Positions 50,679 through 59,458 of a DNA stretch of 64,000 nt are shown in pieces. The first letter of the stretch is position 1; every line of letters begins with the position of its first letter. The stretch lies in the NCBI RefSeq assembly GCF_019145475.1, contig NZ_JAHTKI010000008.1, forward strand, positions 1 through 64,000, given 5' to 3'. Position numbers and translations under genes: made by a program. Source of the DNA: Pseudomonas botevensis. GTDB taxonomy: Bacteria > Pseudomonadota > Gammaproteobacteria > Pseudomonadales > Pseudomonadaceae. The notes under the pieces are model-generated. The model did no database searches, was not told the DNA's origin, and saw only the letters and a list, made by a program, of their open reading frames with translations.

Positions 50679-51974
50679 ATGGATATCAAACAGCTCTGGC
50701 TCAACGCCCAAGACCTCTGGGGTGCCCTCGAACAGCACCCGTTACTGCAAGCCGGCCTGGCGCTGATCCTGCTTCTGGTGATCGCGCTGGTACTCGGACG
50801 AGTGGCGCGCTACCTGATCCTTCACGTCAGCCGCATCCTCGGCCGCCAGCCGGCGCTGCACTGGATCAACGACTTTCGCCATAACAAAGTGTTTCAGCGC
50901 CTGGCGCAGATCACCCCGTCGCTGGTGATCCAGTTCGGCCTGCATCTGGTGCCGGAGCTGAGCAAGACCGCGACGGTGTTTCTCGGCAACGTCGCGCTGG
51001 CATTCACCATTCTGTTCCTGATGCTCTCGGTCAGCGCCCTGCTCAACGCCATGCTCGACATCTACGCGCGCACCGAACACGCGCGCACCCGCTCGATCAA
51101 GGGCTACGTGCAACTGGCGAAAATGGTGCTGTATGTGTTCGGCGCGATCATCATCGTCGCCACGTTGATCGACCGCTCGCCGCTGTTGCTGCTGTCGGGT
51201 CTGGGTGCGATGTCGGCGGTGATCCTGTTGGTCTACAAGGACACCCTGCTGTCGTTCGTCGCCAGCGTGCAGTTGACCAGCAACGACATGCTGCGGGTCG
51301 GCGACTGGATCGAAATGCCCCAGGTCGGTGCCGACGGCGACGTGGTGGACATCACCCTGCACACGGTCAAGGTGCAGAACTTCGACAAGACCATCGTCTC
51401 GATCCCGACCTGGCGTCTGATGTCCGAGTCGTTCAGAAACTGGCGCGGCATGCAGCAATCCGGCGGGCGGCGGATCAAGCGCAGCCTGTTCATCGACGCC
51501 AGCGGCGTGCGCTTCATTCGCGACGATGAAGAAGCGAAGCTGTCCCAGGTCCATCTGCTGACCGACTACATGACCCGCAAGAAAGCCGAACTCAAGGCGT
51601 GGAACGAAGCCCAGGGCAATGTCGCGATGTCGGCCAACCGCCGGCGCATGACCAACATCGGCACCTTCCGCGCCTATGCGCTGGCGTATCTGAAGAGCCA
51701 CGCCGAGGTGCAGCCGAACATGACCTGCATGGTGCGCCAGATGCAAACCACCGCCCAGGGCATCCCGCTGGAAATCTACTGCTTCACCCGCACCACGGTG
51801 TGGGCCGACTACGAGCGGATCCAGGGGGATATCTTCGATTACCTGCTGGCGGTGCTGCCGGAGTTTGGGTTGAGCCTGTACCAGCAGCCGAGTGGCGGGG
51901 ATTTGCGTTCCGGGTTGCTGCCGGCGGTGTTGGGTTCGGCGCATATTCCTGAACCCGAGAAACACCTGATGTAA
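50679..51974 (+). CDS. Mechanosensitive channel, YbdG/MscM-like
   Basis: This 431-residue inner-membrane protein has four or five predicted membrane segments (ALILLLVIALVLGRVARYL near the start). An MscS-like beta domain follows with LLLSGLGAMSAVILLVYKDT and VGDWIEMPQVGADGDVVDIT, then VSIPTWRLMSESFRNWRGM. The length and the long insertion after the MscS domain fit the YbdG (MscM) subfamily, which has small conductance and responds to mild osmotic down-shock. It is divergent from the helicase gene with about 190 bases between. A REP palindrome follows. Confidence 0.88.
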   Translation: MDIKQLWLNAQDLWGALEQHPLLQAGLALILLLVIALVLGRVARYLILHVSRILGRQPALHWINDFRHNKVFQRLAQITPSLVIQFGLHLVPELSKTATVFLGNVALAFTILFLMLSVSALLNAMLDIYARTEHARTRSIKGYVQLAKMVLYVFGAIIIVATLIDRSPLLLLSGLGAMSAVILLVYKDTLLSFVASVQLTSNDMLRVGDWIEMPQVGADGDVVDITLHTVKVQNFDKTIVSIPTWRLMSESFRNWRGMQQSGGRRIKRSLFIDASGVRFIRDDEEAKLSQVHLLTDYMTRKKAELKAWNEAQGNVAMSANRRRMTNIGTFRAYALAYLKSHAEVQPNMTCMVRQMQTTAQGIPLEIYCFTRTTVWADYERIQGDIFDYLLAVLPEFGLSLYQQPSGGDLRSGLLPAVLGSAHIPEPEKHLM

Positions 51975-51987
51975 CAGCAGAAAACCT

Positions 51988-52015
51988 GTGGGAGCGGGTT
52001 TGCTCGCTCCCACAA
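51988..52015. repeat. REP palindrome
   Basis: TGTGGGAGC and GCTCCCACA arms enclose GGGTTTGCTC. It lies 14 bases after the channel stop and ahead of the convergent transporter gene. Confidence 0.82.
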
Positions 52016-52036
52016 GGGACTCTGGCAGCCCATGGA

Positions 52037-52903
52037 TCAGCGAACCGCCAGCGGCTGGCGAATCCCTAAACGGCTGATCCACACCGCCGCCAGAATCACA
52101 CTCCCGCCCAGCGCCAACCGCCCCAGATCCTCATTCAGGTTCCAGATCAACAGGTTCATCAGCAGCCCCACCGGCACATGCAGGTTGTTCATCACCGCCA
52201 GGGTGCCACCGTTGACCAGGCACGCGCCCTTGTTCCACCAGTACATGCCGAGCGCGGTCGAAACCAGCCCGAGGAACAACAGCACGGCCCATTGCAGCGG
52301 GGCTTCAGGCATGAAGTTGGCTTTGCCGAACAGCAGGAATGCCGGCAATACCACCGCCAGCGCACCGAGGAAGAAGAAACCGAAACGCCGGTAATGCGGC
52401 AAGTCGCTCGGGTGTCTGGCCACCAGATGCTTGTACATCACCTGGCCGGCGGCATAGGTGAAGTTGGCCAGTTGCAGCAGCAGGAAGCCCATGAAGAAAT
52501 CCGGGGCGATGCGGTCGAAGCGGATGATTGCCGCCCCGGTCACGGCCACCAGCGCAGCCACCAGTGCCCAGGGGTTGAAACGCCGATTCAGCGCGTCTTC
52601 GATCAGGGTCACGTGCAGCGGCGTAAGGATGGTGAACAGCAGCACTTCCGGCACCGTCAGCACGCGGAAGCTCAGGTACAGGCAGACGTAGGTCACGCCG
52701 AACTGCAACGCGCCGATCAGCAACATGCCACGCATGAACGCCGGTTCCACCGAGCGCCAGCGGGTCAGCGGAATGAACACCAGCCCGGCCAGCACCACCC
52801 GCACCAGCACCGCGAAGTAGCTGTCGACATGCCCGGCCAGGTATTCGCCGATCAGGTTGAAGGAAAACGCCTGGATCAGCGTGACAAACAGTAGATAGCC
52901 CAT
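52037..52903 (-). CDS. yigM: DMT transporter, YigM-like (biotin/carboxylate/amine)
   Basis: This 288-residue transporter has ten membrane segments and two EamA repeats. The stretch FSFNLIGEYLAGHVDSYFAV is almost the same as in E. coli YigM, a biotin transporter, as I recall it, and the conserved MNNLHVPVGLLMNLLIWN block near the end also aligns. Such proteins are often annotated as carboxylate/amino acid/amine transporters. No biotin gene lies nearby, so the biotin role is inferred by homology. No strong ribosome-binding site was obvious ahead of the ATG. It follows a REP palindrome from the convergent channel gene. Confidence 0.82.
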   Translation of the reverse strand: MGYLLFVTLIQAFSFNLIGEYLAGHVDSYFAVLVRVVLAGLVFIPLTRWRSVEPAFMRGMLLIGALQFGVTYVCLYLSFRVLTVPEVLLFTILTPLHVTLIEDALNRRFNPWALVAALVAVTGAAIIRFDRIAPDFFMGFLLLQLANFTYAAGQVMYKHLVARHPSDLPHYRRFGFFFLGALAVVLPAFLLFGKANFMPEAPLQWAVLLFLGLVSTALGMYWWNKGACLVNGGTLAVMNNLHVPVGLLMNLLIWNLNEDLGRLALGGSVILAAVWISRLGIRQPLAVR

Positions 52904-52993
52904 GGTCGCCTCGAATTCGAATGGCGGCGACGATAACGGGTTTTGCCTGCTTTGTGGGAGCGCGAGTCCGCGTGATACAGATAAATCGCAGGC

Positions 52994-53032
52994 AAAAAAA
53001 AGCCCGATCTCGCTAAAGCGTTCAATCGGGCT
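52994..53032 (-). terminator. Rho-independent terminator of azoreductase gene
   Basis: On the minus strand, AGCCCGAT and ATCGGGCT form an 8-bp outer stem with an inner CGCT/AGCG hairpin, followed by a T-run (A-run at 52994-53001). It lies 108 bases beyond the azoR stop. Confidence 0.85.
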
Positions 53033-53139
53033 ACAGCACTCAGGAGCACAAGTGCAAAGGGAGGTTCGATGCGCGTAGAGCCTTGAAGGGGTTGCGCCAG
53101 GTCACTAGACCATCCAGCGATTATCTGGCGATTAACGGA

Positions 53140-53739
53140 TCAGGCGACCTGGGCCAGTCGGGCGTTGGCCAGGTTCAGACCCTTCTCCTGGAAGTCGCCG
53201 CCCAGGTTCATGCCTTCGGCATGGATGAAGGTCACGTCGTGGATGCCGATGAAACCCATCACCTGACGCAGGTACGGTTCCTGATGGTCAGCCGGGCCGC
53301 CGGCATAGACGCCACCGCGAGCGGTCAGGACGAAAGCGCGCTTGCCGCTGAGCAGGCCTTGCGGGCCGGTTTCGGTGTACTTGAAGGTCACGCCGGCACG
53401 CAGCACATGGTCGAGCCAGGCCTTGAGGGTGCTGGGGATCGCGAAGTTGTACATCGGCGCCGCCATCACCAGTACGTCGGCGGCCAGCAATTCTTCAGTC
53501 AATTCGTTGGAGCGATCCAGCGACGCCTGTTCGCTGGCGCTGCGCTGTTCGGCGGGCTTCATCCAGCCACCCAGCAGGTTGATGTCCAGATGCGGCACCG
53601 GGTTCACGGCGACGTCACGCACGGTGATCTGATCGGCCGGGTGTGCAGCTTTCCACTGGCTGATGAAAGTCTGGGTCAGTTGACGGGAAACCGAGTCTTG
53701 CTGGCGAGCGCTGCTTTCGATGATCAGAACGCGGGACAT
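53140..53739 (-). CDS. azoR: FMN-dependent NADH-azoreductase
   Basis: This 199-residue flavodoxin-like enzyme reduces azo dyes and quinones with NADH and FMN. GGAGG lies about 10 bases before the ATG. AzoR features are MSRVLIIESSARQQDSVSRQ at the phosphate-binding loop, VMAAPMYNFAIPSTLKAWLD at the FMN site, FKYTETGPQGLLSGKRAFVL, and TARGGVYAGGPADHQEPYLR. The length matches AzoR. The gene is alone on its strand. The upstream region is A+T-rich, with a possible inverted CGAATAATTCG sequence near 53838 that could bind a regulator. The LysR gene at 54264 lies beyond a secreted-protein gene and is not clearly linked. Confidence 0.92.
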   Translation of the reverse strand: MSRVLIIESSARQQDSVSRQLTQTFISQWKAAHPADQITVRDVAVNPVPHLDINLLGGWMKPAEQRSASEQASLDRSNELTEELLAADVLVMAAPMYNFAIPSTLKAWLDHVLRAGVTFKYTETGPQGLLSGKRAFVLTARGGVYAGGPADHQEPYLRQVMGFIGIHDVTFIHAEGMNLGGDFQEKGLNLANARLAQVA

Positions 53740-53864
53740 GGTGTGTAGCCTCCATCCGAGAGTGTTGTAAGTCGATGGAGTGAAGGTTAAACAGAGTCAT
53801 ATCGATGAAAAAGCGCAAATAATTGCTGCAAAACATCGAATAATTCGTTTAGATGCAACCCATA

Positions 53865-53890
53865 CCCCGTGAGAGCAGGCTCCCACGGGG
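53865..53890. repeat. REP-type palindrome
   Basis: CCCCGTG and CACGGGG arms enclose GAGAGCAGGCTCC-like sequence, 9 bases beyond the stop of the secreted-protein gene. It probably acts as its terminator too. Confidence 0.7.
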
Positions 53891-53899
53891 CGCATCAGT

Positions 53900-54214
53900 C
53901 TATTTTGGGGTGCAACTGAGCTTGATACGCAGCTTGATGATGGTGCGGGTGAACTTGGCGGTGGCGTTCTTGTGCTTGCCTGCCGCGACGTCGATGTTGC
54001 GGGTACGCGGTGCTTCCGGCCCGTTGGTGAACACCACCTTGCAGGTCGCATCGACATCGCCGTAGTTGTTGACCTGAATGGAGCCGATGTCGTTATCGGT
54101 GTCGAAGGCGTTGTAGTCGATCTTCAAGCCATTGAGGTCTTTTTCCACATCGATCGGGTAGGCGAACGCCGTCAGCGGAAGCAGCGCCAGCAACACACAA
54201 CAGAATTTTTTCAT
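53900..54214 (-). CDS. Small secreted protein, conserved in pseudomonads
   Basis: This 104-residue protein has a signal peptide (MKKFCCVLLALLPLTAFAYP) followed by a beta-rich domain with DVDATCKVVFTNGPEAPRTR and a second cysteine near the C-terminus (LRIKLSCTPK), a likely disulfide. GGAG is about 8 bases before the ATG. I recall close relatives in Pseudomonas, some misnamed as 3-phosphoglycerate kinase; that name has no basis here. Periplasmic location is predicted and function unknown. It is divergent from the LysR gene. Confidence 0.78.
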   Translation of the reverse strand: MKKFCCVLLALLPLTAFAYPIDVEKDLNGLKIDYNAFDTDNDIGSIQVNNYGDVDATCKVVFTNGPEAPRTRNIDVAAGKHKNATAKFTRTIIKLRIKLSCTPK

Positions 54215-54263
54215 TCGGCAGTCTCCATGGGGGACAGCCAGCTTAGGACAAGAGGAGCTATTG

Positions 54264-55187
54264 ATGAAAGCGCCCCGCGTGACCCTGGATCAATGGCGAA
54301 CGTTGCAGGCCGTGGTCGACCACGGCGGATTCGCCCAGGCCGCCGAGGCCCTGCACCGTTCGCAATCGTCGGTGAGCTACACCGTCGCCCGCATGCAGGA
54401 CCAGCTCGGCGTGCCGTTGCTGCGTATCGACGGCCGCAAAGCGGTGCTGACCGAAGCCGGTGGTGTGCTGCTGCGCCGCTCCCGGCAGCTGGTGAAACAG
54501 GCCAGCCAACTGGAAGACCTCGCCCACCACATGGAGCAGGGCTGGGAAGCCGAAGTACGCCTGGTGGTGGATGCGGCCTACCCGAGCGCCCGCCTCGTCC
54601 GCGCGCTGACCGCGTTCATGCCGCAAAGCCGCGGCTGCCGCGTGCGTCTGCGCGAGGAAGTGCTGTCAGGGGTCGAAGAAGTGCTGCTCGAAGGCGTGGC
54701 CGATCTGGCGATCACCGGCTTCAGCATTCCCGGCTATCTCGGCACGGAAATGAGTGAAGTCGAGTTCGTCGCGGTCGCTCACCCTGAACATTCGCTGCAT
54801 CGCTTGAATCGCGAACTGAGTTTCCAGGACCTGGAATCCCAGATGCAGGTGGTGATCCGCGACTCCGGCCGCCAGCAGCCACGGGATGTCGGCTGGCTCG
54901 GCGCCGAACAGCGCTGGACCGTCGGCAGCCTCGCCACTGCCGCGACGTTCGTCAGCAACGGCCTGGGCTTCGCCTGGCTGCCACGGCACTTGATCGAGCG
55001 GGAACTGAAGGAAGGCACGCTCAAGCTGCTACCGTTGGATCAGGGCGGCAGCCGCAACCCGAGTTTCTATCTGTATTCGAACAAGGACAAACCTTTGGGC
55101 CCGGCGACCCAGATCCTGATCGAACTGTTGCGTACCTTCGACACCCTGCCGCTGGACGCGCCATTCGCCGCCCCCGAGCAAGCCTGA
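54264..55187 (+). CDS. LysR-family transcriptional regulator
   Basis: This 307-residue LysR-type regulator has its helix-turn-helix near the start (VDHGGFAQAAEALHRSQSSV) and the effector domain after residue 90. AGGAG lies about 8 bases before the ATG at 54264. It is followed after 14 bases by a hydrolase gene and then ppiA with 3 bases between, forming a likely operon. A LysR gene at the head of the operon it belongs to is less usual than a divergent layout and suggests autoregulation. Its effector is unknown. Confidence 0.88.
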   Translation: MKAPRVTLDQWRTLQAVVDHGGFAQAAEALHRSQSSVSYTVARMQDQLGVPLLRIDGRKAVLTEAGGVLLRRSRQLVKQASQLEDLAHHMEQGWEAEVRLVVDAAYPSARLVRALTAFMPQSRGCRVRLREEVLSGVEEVLLEGVADLAITGFSIPGYLGTEMSEVEFVAVAHPEHSLHRLNRELSFQDLESQMQVVIRDSGRQQPRDVGWLGAEQRWTVGSLATAATFVSNGLGFAWLPRHLIERELKEGTLKLLPLDQGGSRNPSFYLYSNKDKPLGPATQILIELLRTFDTLPLDAPFAAPEQA

Positions 55188-55201
55188 CACGGAGTTCACC
55201 G

Positions 55202-56005
55202 ATGGCGTATTTCGAGCATGAAGGTTGCAACCTGCACTACGAGGAATATGGCCACGGCACGCCGTTGCTGCTGGTTCACGGGCTCGGCTCGAGCACCCTG
55301 GACTGGGAAATGCAGATCCCGGCGCTGGCCGCGCAGTACCGGGTGATTGTCCCGGACATTCGCGGTCACGGGCGCTCGGACAAGCCCCGCGAGCGCTACA
55401 GCATCGCCGGATTCAGCGCCGACCTGCAGGCCCTGCTCGATCACCTGAACCTCGGGCCGGTGCATTACGTGGGTTTGTCCATGGGCGGCATGATCGGCTT
55501 TCAGCTCGCCGTCGATCAGCCGAATCTGCTCAGGACGCTGACCATCGTCAACAGCGCGCCAGAAGTCAAAGTGCGCAGCCGCGACGATTACTGGCAATGG
55601 TTCAAACGCTGGAGCCTGATGCGTCTGCTCAGCCTCGAAACCATCGGCAAGGCGCTGGGCAGTAAATTGTTCCCTAAACCGGAACAGGCCGATCTGCGCA
55701 GGAAGATGGCTGAACGCTGGGCAAAAAACGACAAACGTGCTTATCTCGCCAGCTTCGATGCCATCGTTGGCTGGGGAGTTCAGGAACGACTTTCCAGGGT
55801 CACCTGTCCAACGCTCGTCATCAGCGCCGACCGTGACTACACGCCGGTTGCGCTGAAAGAAACCTATGTAAGACTGATGTCGAATGCGCGGCTGGTGGTG
55901 ATCGCCGATTCGCGCCACGCCACCCCGCTCGATCAACCCGAACGCTTCAATCAAACGCTGCTGGAGTTTCTCGCCGCAGCCGATATTCATCCTCAGGATC
56001 ACTGA
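55202..56005 (+). CDS. Alpha/beta-fold hydrolase
   Basis: This 267-residue alpha/beta hydrolase has the oxyanion-hole motif LLLVHGLGSST, the nucleophile elbow GLSMGGM, a catalytic aspartate in ISADRDYTP and a histidine in ADSRHATPLDQP. GGAG sits 8 bases before the ATG. The family includes esterases, lactonases and the 3-oxoadipate enol-lactonase type, which this resembles in its DIRGHGRSDKP loop. The substrate is unknown. The stop is 3 bases before the ppiA start and the LysR gene lies 14 bases upstream, so the three genes are probably co-transcribed. Confidence 0.87.
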   Translation: MAYFEHEGCNLHYEEYGHGTPLLLVHGLGSSTLDWEMQIPALAAQYRVIVPDIRGHGRSDKPRERYSIAGFSADLQALLDHLNLGPVHYVGLSMGGMIGFQLAVDQPNLLRTLTIVNSAPEVKVRSRDDYWQWFKRWSLMRLLSLETIGKALGSKLFPKPEQADLRRKMAERWAKNDKRAYLASFDAIVGWGVQERLSRVTCPTLVISADRDYTPVALKETYVRLMSNARLVVIADSRHATPLDQPERFNQTLLEFLAAADIHPQDH

Positions 56006-56008
56006 CCC

Positions 56009-56572
56009 ATGCTGAAAAAAATCGCCCTCGCCGCCGGCTCCGTGCTGTTCGCCGCCAACCTGATGGCTGCGACCCCGGAAAAGGCGCCACACGTAGAGCT
56101 GGTGACCACTAACGGCACCATCGAGATCGAACTGGACCCGGTCAAGGCACCGATCAGTACCAAGAACTTCCTTGAGTACGTCGACAGCGGCTTCTACAAC
56201 AACACGATTTTCCACCGCGTGATTCCGGGCTTCATGGCCCAGGGCGGCGGTTTCACCCAGCAGATGCAGCAGAAAGACACCAAGGCACCGATCAAGAACG
56301 AAGCCAGCAACGGCCTGCATAACGTTCGTGGCACCCTGTCGATGGCGCGCACTTCCGACCCGAACTCGGCCACCAGCCAGTTCTTCATCAACGTGGCCGA
56401 CAACGCCTTCCTCGATCCGGGCCGTGACGCCGGTTACGCGGTGTTCGCCAAGGTGACCAAGGGCATGGACGTGGTCGACATCATCGTCAACTCGCAGACC
56501 ACCACCAAACAAGGCATGCAAAACGTGCCCGTCGACCCTGTGATCATCAAGTCGGCCAAGCGCATCGACTAA
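56009..56572 (+). CDS. ppiA: Periplasmic peptidyl-prolyl cis-trans isomerase A
   Basis: This 187-residue cyclophilin-type isomerase has a signal peptide ([20 protein letters not shown]) that sends it to the periplasm. Cyclophilin motifs are present: [39 protein letters not shown] and [24 protein letters not shown] is about 11 bases before the ATG. It starts 3 bases after the hydrolase stop. A hairpin with GAGCGGCGT/ACGCCGCTC arms (about 56590-56619) follows but has no T-run. Confidence 0.93.
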   Translation: MLKKIALAAGSVLFAANLMAATPEKAPHVELVTTNGTIEIELDPVKAPISTKNFLEYVDSGFYNNTIFHRVIPGFMAQGGGFTQQMQQKDTKAPIKNEASNGLHNVRGTLSMARTSDPNSATSQFFINVADNAFLDPGRDAGYAVFAKVTKGMDVVDIIVNSQTTTKQGMQNVPVDPVIIKSAKRID

Positions 56573-56659
56573 GCTGTACAGGGCGTATCGAGCGGCGTTG
56601 GCCTGACGCCACGCCGCTCACACTGATAAAGGGAGAGCCCCTGACCGGGCGGTTATCTG

Positions 56660-58492
56660 ATGCTCTATCGTCGTTTTGAACAACTGATCGACATATTCCG
56701 CGACGCGCCGACGGCAGCCCCGCCCGATCGCGTCCTGCCCTTCTATACCTATTACCTGAAGCAGGTCTGGCCGAGCTTTCTCGCCCTGCTGATCGTCGGC
56801 CTGTTCGGGGCGCTGATCGAAGTCGCGCTGTTCAGTTACCTGAGCCGCATCATCGACCTGGCCCAGGGCACGCCGAACGTTGATTTCTTCAAGGAGCACG
56901 GCGTCGAGCTGGCCTGGATGGCGGTGGTTGCGCTGTTGCTGCGGCCGTTGTTCCTGGCGCTGCACGACATGCTCGTCCACCAGACCCTGAGCCCGAGCAT
57001 GACCAGCCTGATTCGCTGGCAGAACCACAGCTACGTGCTCAAGCAGAGCCTGAACTTCTTCCAGAACGACTTCGCCGGACGCATCGCCCAGCGCATCATG
57101 CAGACTGGCAACTCGCTGCGCGATTCCGCCGTGCAGGCCGTGGATGCGTTGTGGCATGTGCTGATCTATGCGATCAGTTCGCTGGTGCTGTTCGCCGAGG
57201 CCGACTGGCGCCTGATGATCCCGCTGCTGACGTGGATCGCCGCCTACATCGGCGCGCTCTACTACTTCGTGCCACGGGTCAAGAGTCGTTCGGTGGAAGC
57301 CTCCGACGCGCGCTCGAAACTGATGGGACGGATCGTCGACGGCTACACCAACATTGCCACGCTGAAGCTGTTCGCCCACACCAACTTCGAGCAGCACTAC
57401 GCCCGCGAGGCGATCCAGGAACAGACCGAAAAAGCCCAACTGGCCGGCCGCGTGGTCACCAGCATGGACGTGGTGATCACCACCATGAACGGCCTGTTGA
57501 TCGTCGGCACCACCGGGCTGGCCCTGTGGCTGTGGACGCAATCGCTGATCAGCGTCGGCGCGATTGCCCTGGCGACCGGCCTGGTGATCCGCATCGTCAA
57601 CATGTCCGGCTGGATCATGTGGGTGGTCACCGGCATCTTCGAAAACATCGGCATGGTGCAGGACGGCCTGCAGACCATCTCGCAACCGGTCAGCGTCACC
57701 GACCGGGAACAGGCCCAACCGCTGGCGGTGGCCCGTGGCGAAGTGCGTTTCGAACACGTGGATTTTCACTACGGCAAGAAGAAAGGCATCATCGGCGACC
57801 TCAACCTGAACATCAGGCCGGGAGAAAAAATCGGCCTGATCGGCCCGTCCGGCGCCGGCAAATCGACCTTGGTCAATCTGCTGTTGCGTCTGTACGACGT
57901 CGAGGGCGGGCGGATTCTGATCGACGGGCAGAACATCGCCGAAGTCGGCCAGGAAAGCCTGCGCGCGCGGATCGGCATGATTACCCAGGACACCTCGCTG
58001 CTGCACCGTTCGATCCGCGACAACCTGCTCTACGGCAAACCTGACGCCACCGACGCCGAACTCTGGGACGCGGTACACAAGGCCCGTGCCGACGAGTTCA
58101 TTCCGCTGTTGTCGGACGCCGAGGGCCGCACCGGGTTCGACGCCCATGTCGGCGAGCGCGGGGTGAAGCTGTCCGGTGGTCAACGCCAGCGCATTGCGAT
58201 TGCCCGGGTGTTGCTCAAGGACGCGCCGATCCTGATCATGGACGAGGCGACATCGGCGCTGGACTCGGAAGTCGAAGCGGCAATCCAGGAAAGCCTCGAA
58301 ACCCTGATGCAGGGCAAGACCGTGATCGCCATCGCCCACCGTCTCTCGACCATCGCCCGCATGGATCGGCTGGTGGTGCTGGAAAACGGCAAGATCGCCG
58401 AGAGCGGCACCCACGCCGAACTGCTGGCCCATCGCGGCCTGTACGCGCGGTTGTGGGCGCACCAGACCGGGGGCTTCGTCGGGATCGATTGA
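56660..58492 (+). CDS. ABC transporter, fused permease and ATPase
   Basis: This 610-residue half-size ABC exporter has six membrane segments in the first 330 residues (VWPSFLALLIVGLFGALIEV is the first), then a nucleotide-binding domain with Walker A GPSGAGKST, signature LSGGQRQRIAIARVLL, Walker B ILIMDEATSALDSE and H-loop IAHRLSTIARMDRLVVLE. It probably works as a homodimer, exporting a lipid-like or drug-like compound. No clear Shine-Dalgarno site was found close to the ATG. A REP palindrome and a terminator follow. Confidence 0.9.
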   Translation: MLYRRFEQLIDIFRDAPTAAPPDRVLPFYTYYLKQVWPSFLALLIVGLFGALIEVALFSYLSRIIDLAQGTPNVDFFKEHGVELAWMAVVALLLRPLFLALHDMLVHQTLSPSMTSLIRWQNHSYVLKQSLNFFQNDFAGRIAQRIMQTGNSLRDSAVQAVDALWHVLIYAISSLVLFAEADWRLMIPLLTWIAAYIGALYYFVPRVKSRSVEASDARSKLMGRIVDGYTNIATLKLFAHTNFEQHYAREAIQEQTEKAQLAGRVVTSMDVVITTMNGLLIVGTTGLALWLWTQSLISVGAIALATGLVIRIVNMSGWIMWVVTGIFENIGMVQDGLQTISQPVSVTDREQAQPLAVARGEVRFEHVDFHYGKKKGIIGDLNLNIRPGEKIGLIGPSGAGKSTLVNLLLRLYDVEGGRILIDGQNIAEVGQESLRARIGMITQDTSLLHRSIRDNLLYGKPDATDAELWDAVHKARADEFIPLLSDAEGRTGFDAHVGERGVKLSGGQRQRIAIARVLLKDAPILIMDEATSALDSEVEAAIQESLETLMQGKTVIAIAHRLSTIARMDRLVVLENGKIAESGTHAELLAHRGLYARLWAHQTGGFVGID

Positions 58493-58505
58493 TCTTGTGT
58501 ACCCC

Positions 58506-58527
58506 GTGGGAGCAGGTCCGTTCCCAC
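58506..58527. repeat. REP-type palindrome
   Basis: GTGGGA and TCCCAC arms enclose GCAGGTCCGT after the ABC transporter stop. It is a shortened member of the REP family seen through the window. Confidence 0.65.
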
Positions 58528-58538
58528 AAACAACCTCG

Positions 58539-58581
58539 AAAACCGCCAGAGCCCGCCAACCACGGGCGCTGGCGGTTTTTT
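58539..58581 (+). terminator. Rho-independent terminator
   Basis: AAAACCGCCAG (58539-58549) pairs with CTGGCGGTTTT (58569-58579), with GCCCG/CGGGC inside and a T-run after. It ends the ABC transporter transcript. Confidence 0.9.
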
Positions 58582-58708
58582 ACGGGCGCTGGAAATCCGC
58601 GCAAACCCTGCTGTACTCAGCCAAGGTTCCGGAACGGGACCTGTCGTAAGACTGCAAGGAAGCACAACGCGATTCAGTCTCGATAGCAGGACTATCAAGG
58701 ACACGCTC

Positions 58709-59404
58709 ATGTCTCTGTTCAAACGTTCAGTCACTGAGTTGTTGGGTACATTCTGGTTGGTGTTGGGTGGTTGCGGCAGCGCAGTACTGGCCGCGTCTTC
58801 GCCGCTGGGAATCGGCGTGCTGGGGGTAGCCCTGGCATTTGGTCTGACGGTGCTGACCATGGCGTTCGCCATCGGCCACATCAGCGGATGTCACCTGAAC
58901 CCGGCCGTCTCGGTCGGTCTGTTCGTCGGCGGCCGGTTCCCGGCCAACGAGTTGCCCGCCTACATCATCGCCCAGGTGCTGGGCGGGATTCTCGCCGCAG
59001 CGCTGCTGTACTACATCGCCAGCGGCAAGGAAGGCTTCGACATCGCCAACGGCCTGGCCTCCAACGGCTACGGCGAGCATTCTCCCGGCAAATACTCGAT
59101 GGCCGCCGGGTTTGTCACTGAACTGGTGATGACGGCGATGTTCGTGGTGATCATCCTCGGCGCCACCGACAAACGCGCCCCACCGGGGCTGGCACCGATC
59201 GCCATCGGTCTGGCCCTGACGCTGATCCACTTGATTTCGATCCCCGTCACCAACACCTCGGTCAACCCGGCCCGCAGTACGGGACCGGCGCTGATGGTGG
59301 GTGGCTGGGCGATTGCGCAGTTGTGGATGTTCTGGGTCGCGCCGCTGTTGGGCGCGGTGGTGGGTGGAGTGATCTATCGCGGGCTGGGCAGCGAAGACAC
59401 TTGA
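58709..59404 (+). CDS. aqpZ: Aquaporin Z
   Basis: This 231-residue water channel has six membrane segments and both half-helices: [11 protein letters not shown] and [15 protein letters not shown], the two NPA boxes with the selectivity arginine following the second. AqpZ features are [20 protein letters not shown] at the start and [20 protein letters not shown] before the first box. AAGGA lies about 9 bases before the ATG. It is monocistronic, and a long inverted repeat follows its stop. Confidence 0.95.
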   Translation: MSLFKRSVTELLGTFWLVLGGCGSAVLAASSPLGIGVLGVALAFGLTVLTMAFAIGHISGCHLNPAVSVGLFVGGRFPANELPAYIIAQVLGGILAAALLYYIASGKEGFDIANGLASNGYGEHSPGKYSMAAGFVTELVMTAMFVVIILGATDKRAPPGLAPIAIGLALTLIHLISIPVTNTSVNPARSTGPALMVGGWAIAQLWMFWVAPLLGAVVGGVIYRGLGSEDT

Positions 59405-59412
59405 GCCGCACG

Positions 59413-59458
59413 CCTAGACCCTCTGTGGGAGCCAGCCTGCTCCCACAGAGGGTCTAGG
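59413..59458. repeat. 20-bp perfect inverted repeat at convergent gene ends
   Basis: CCTAGACCCTCTGTGGGAGC (59413-59432) and its exact complement (59439-59458) enclose CAGCCT. The centre is a REP core and the right arm overlaps the stop codon of the gene ending at 59454. It probably serves as a bidirectional transcript end. Confidence 0.85.
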
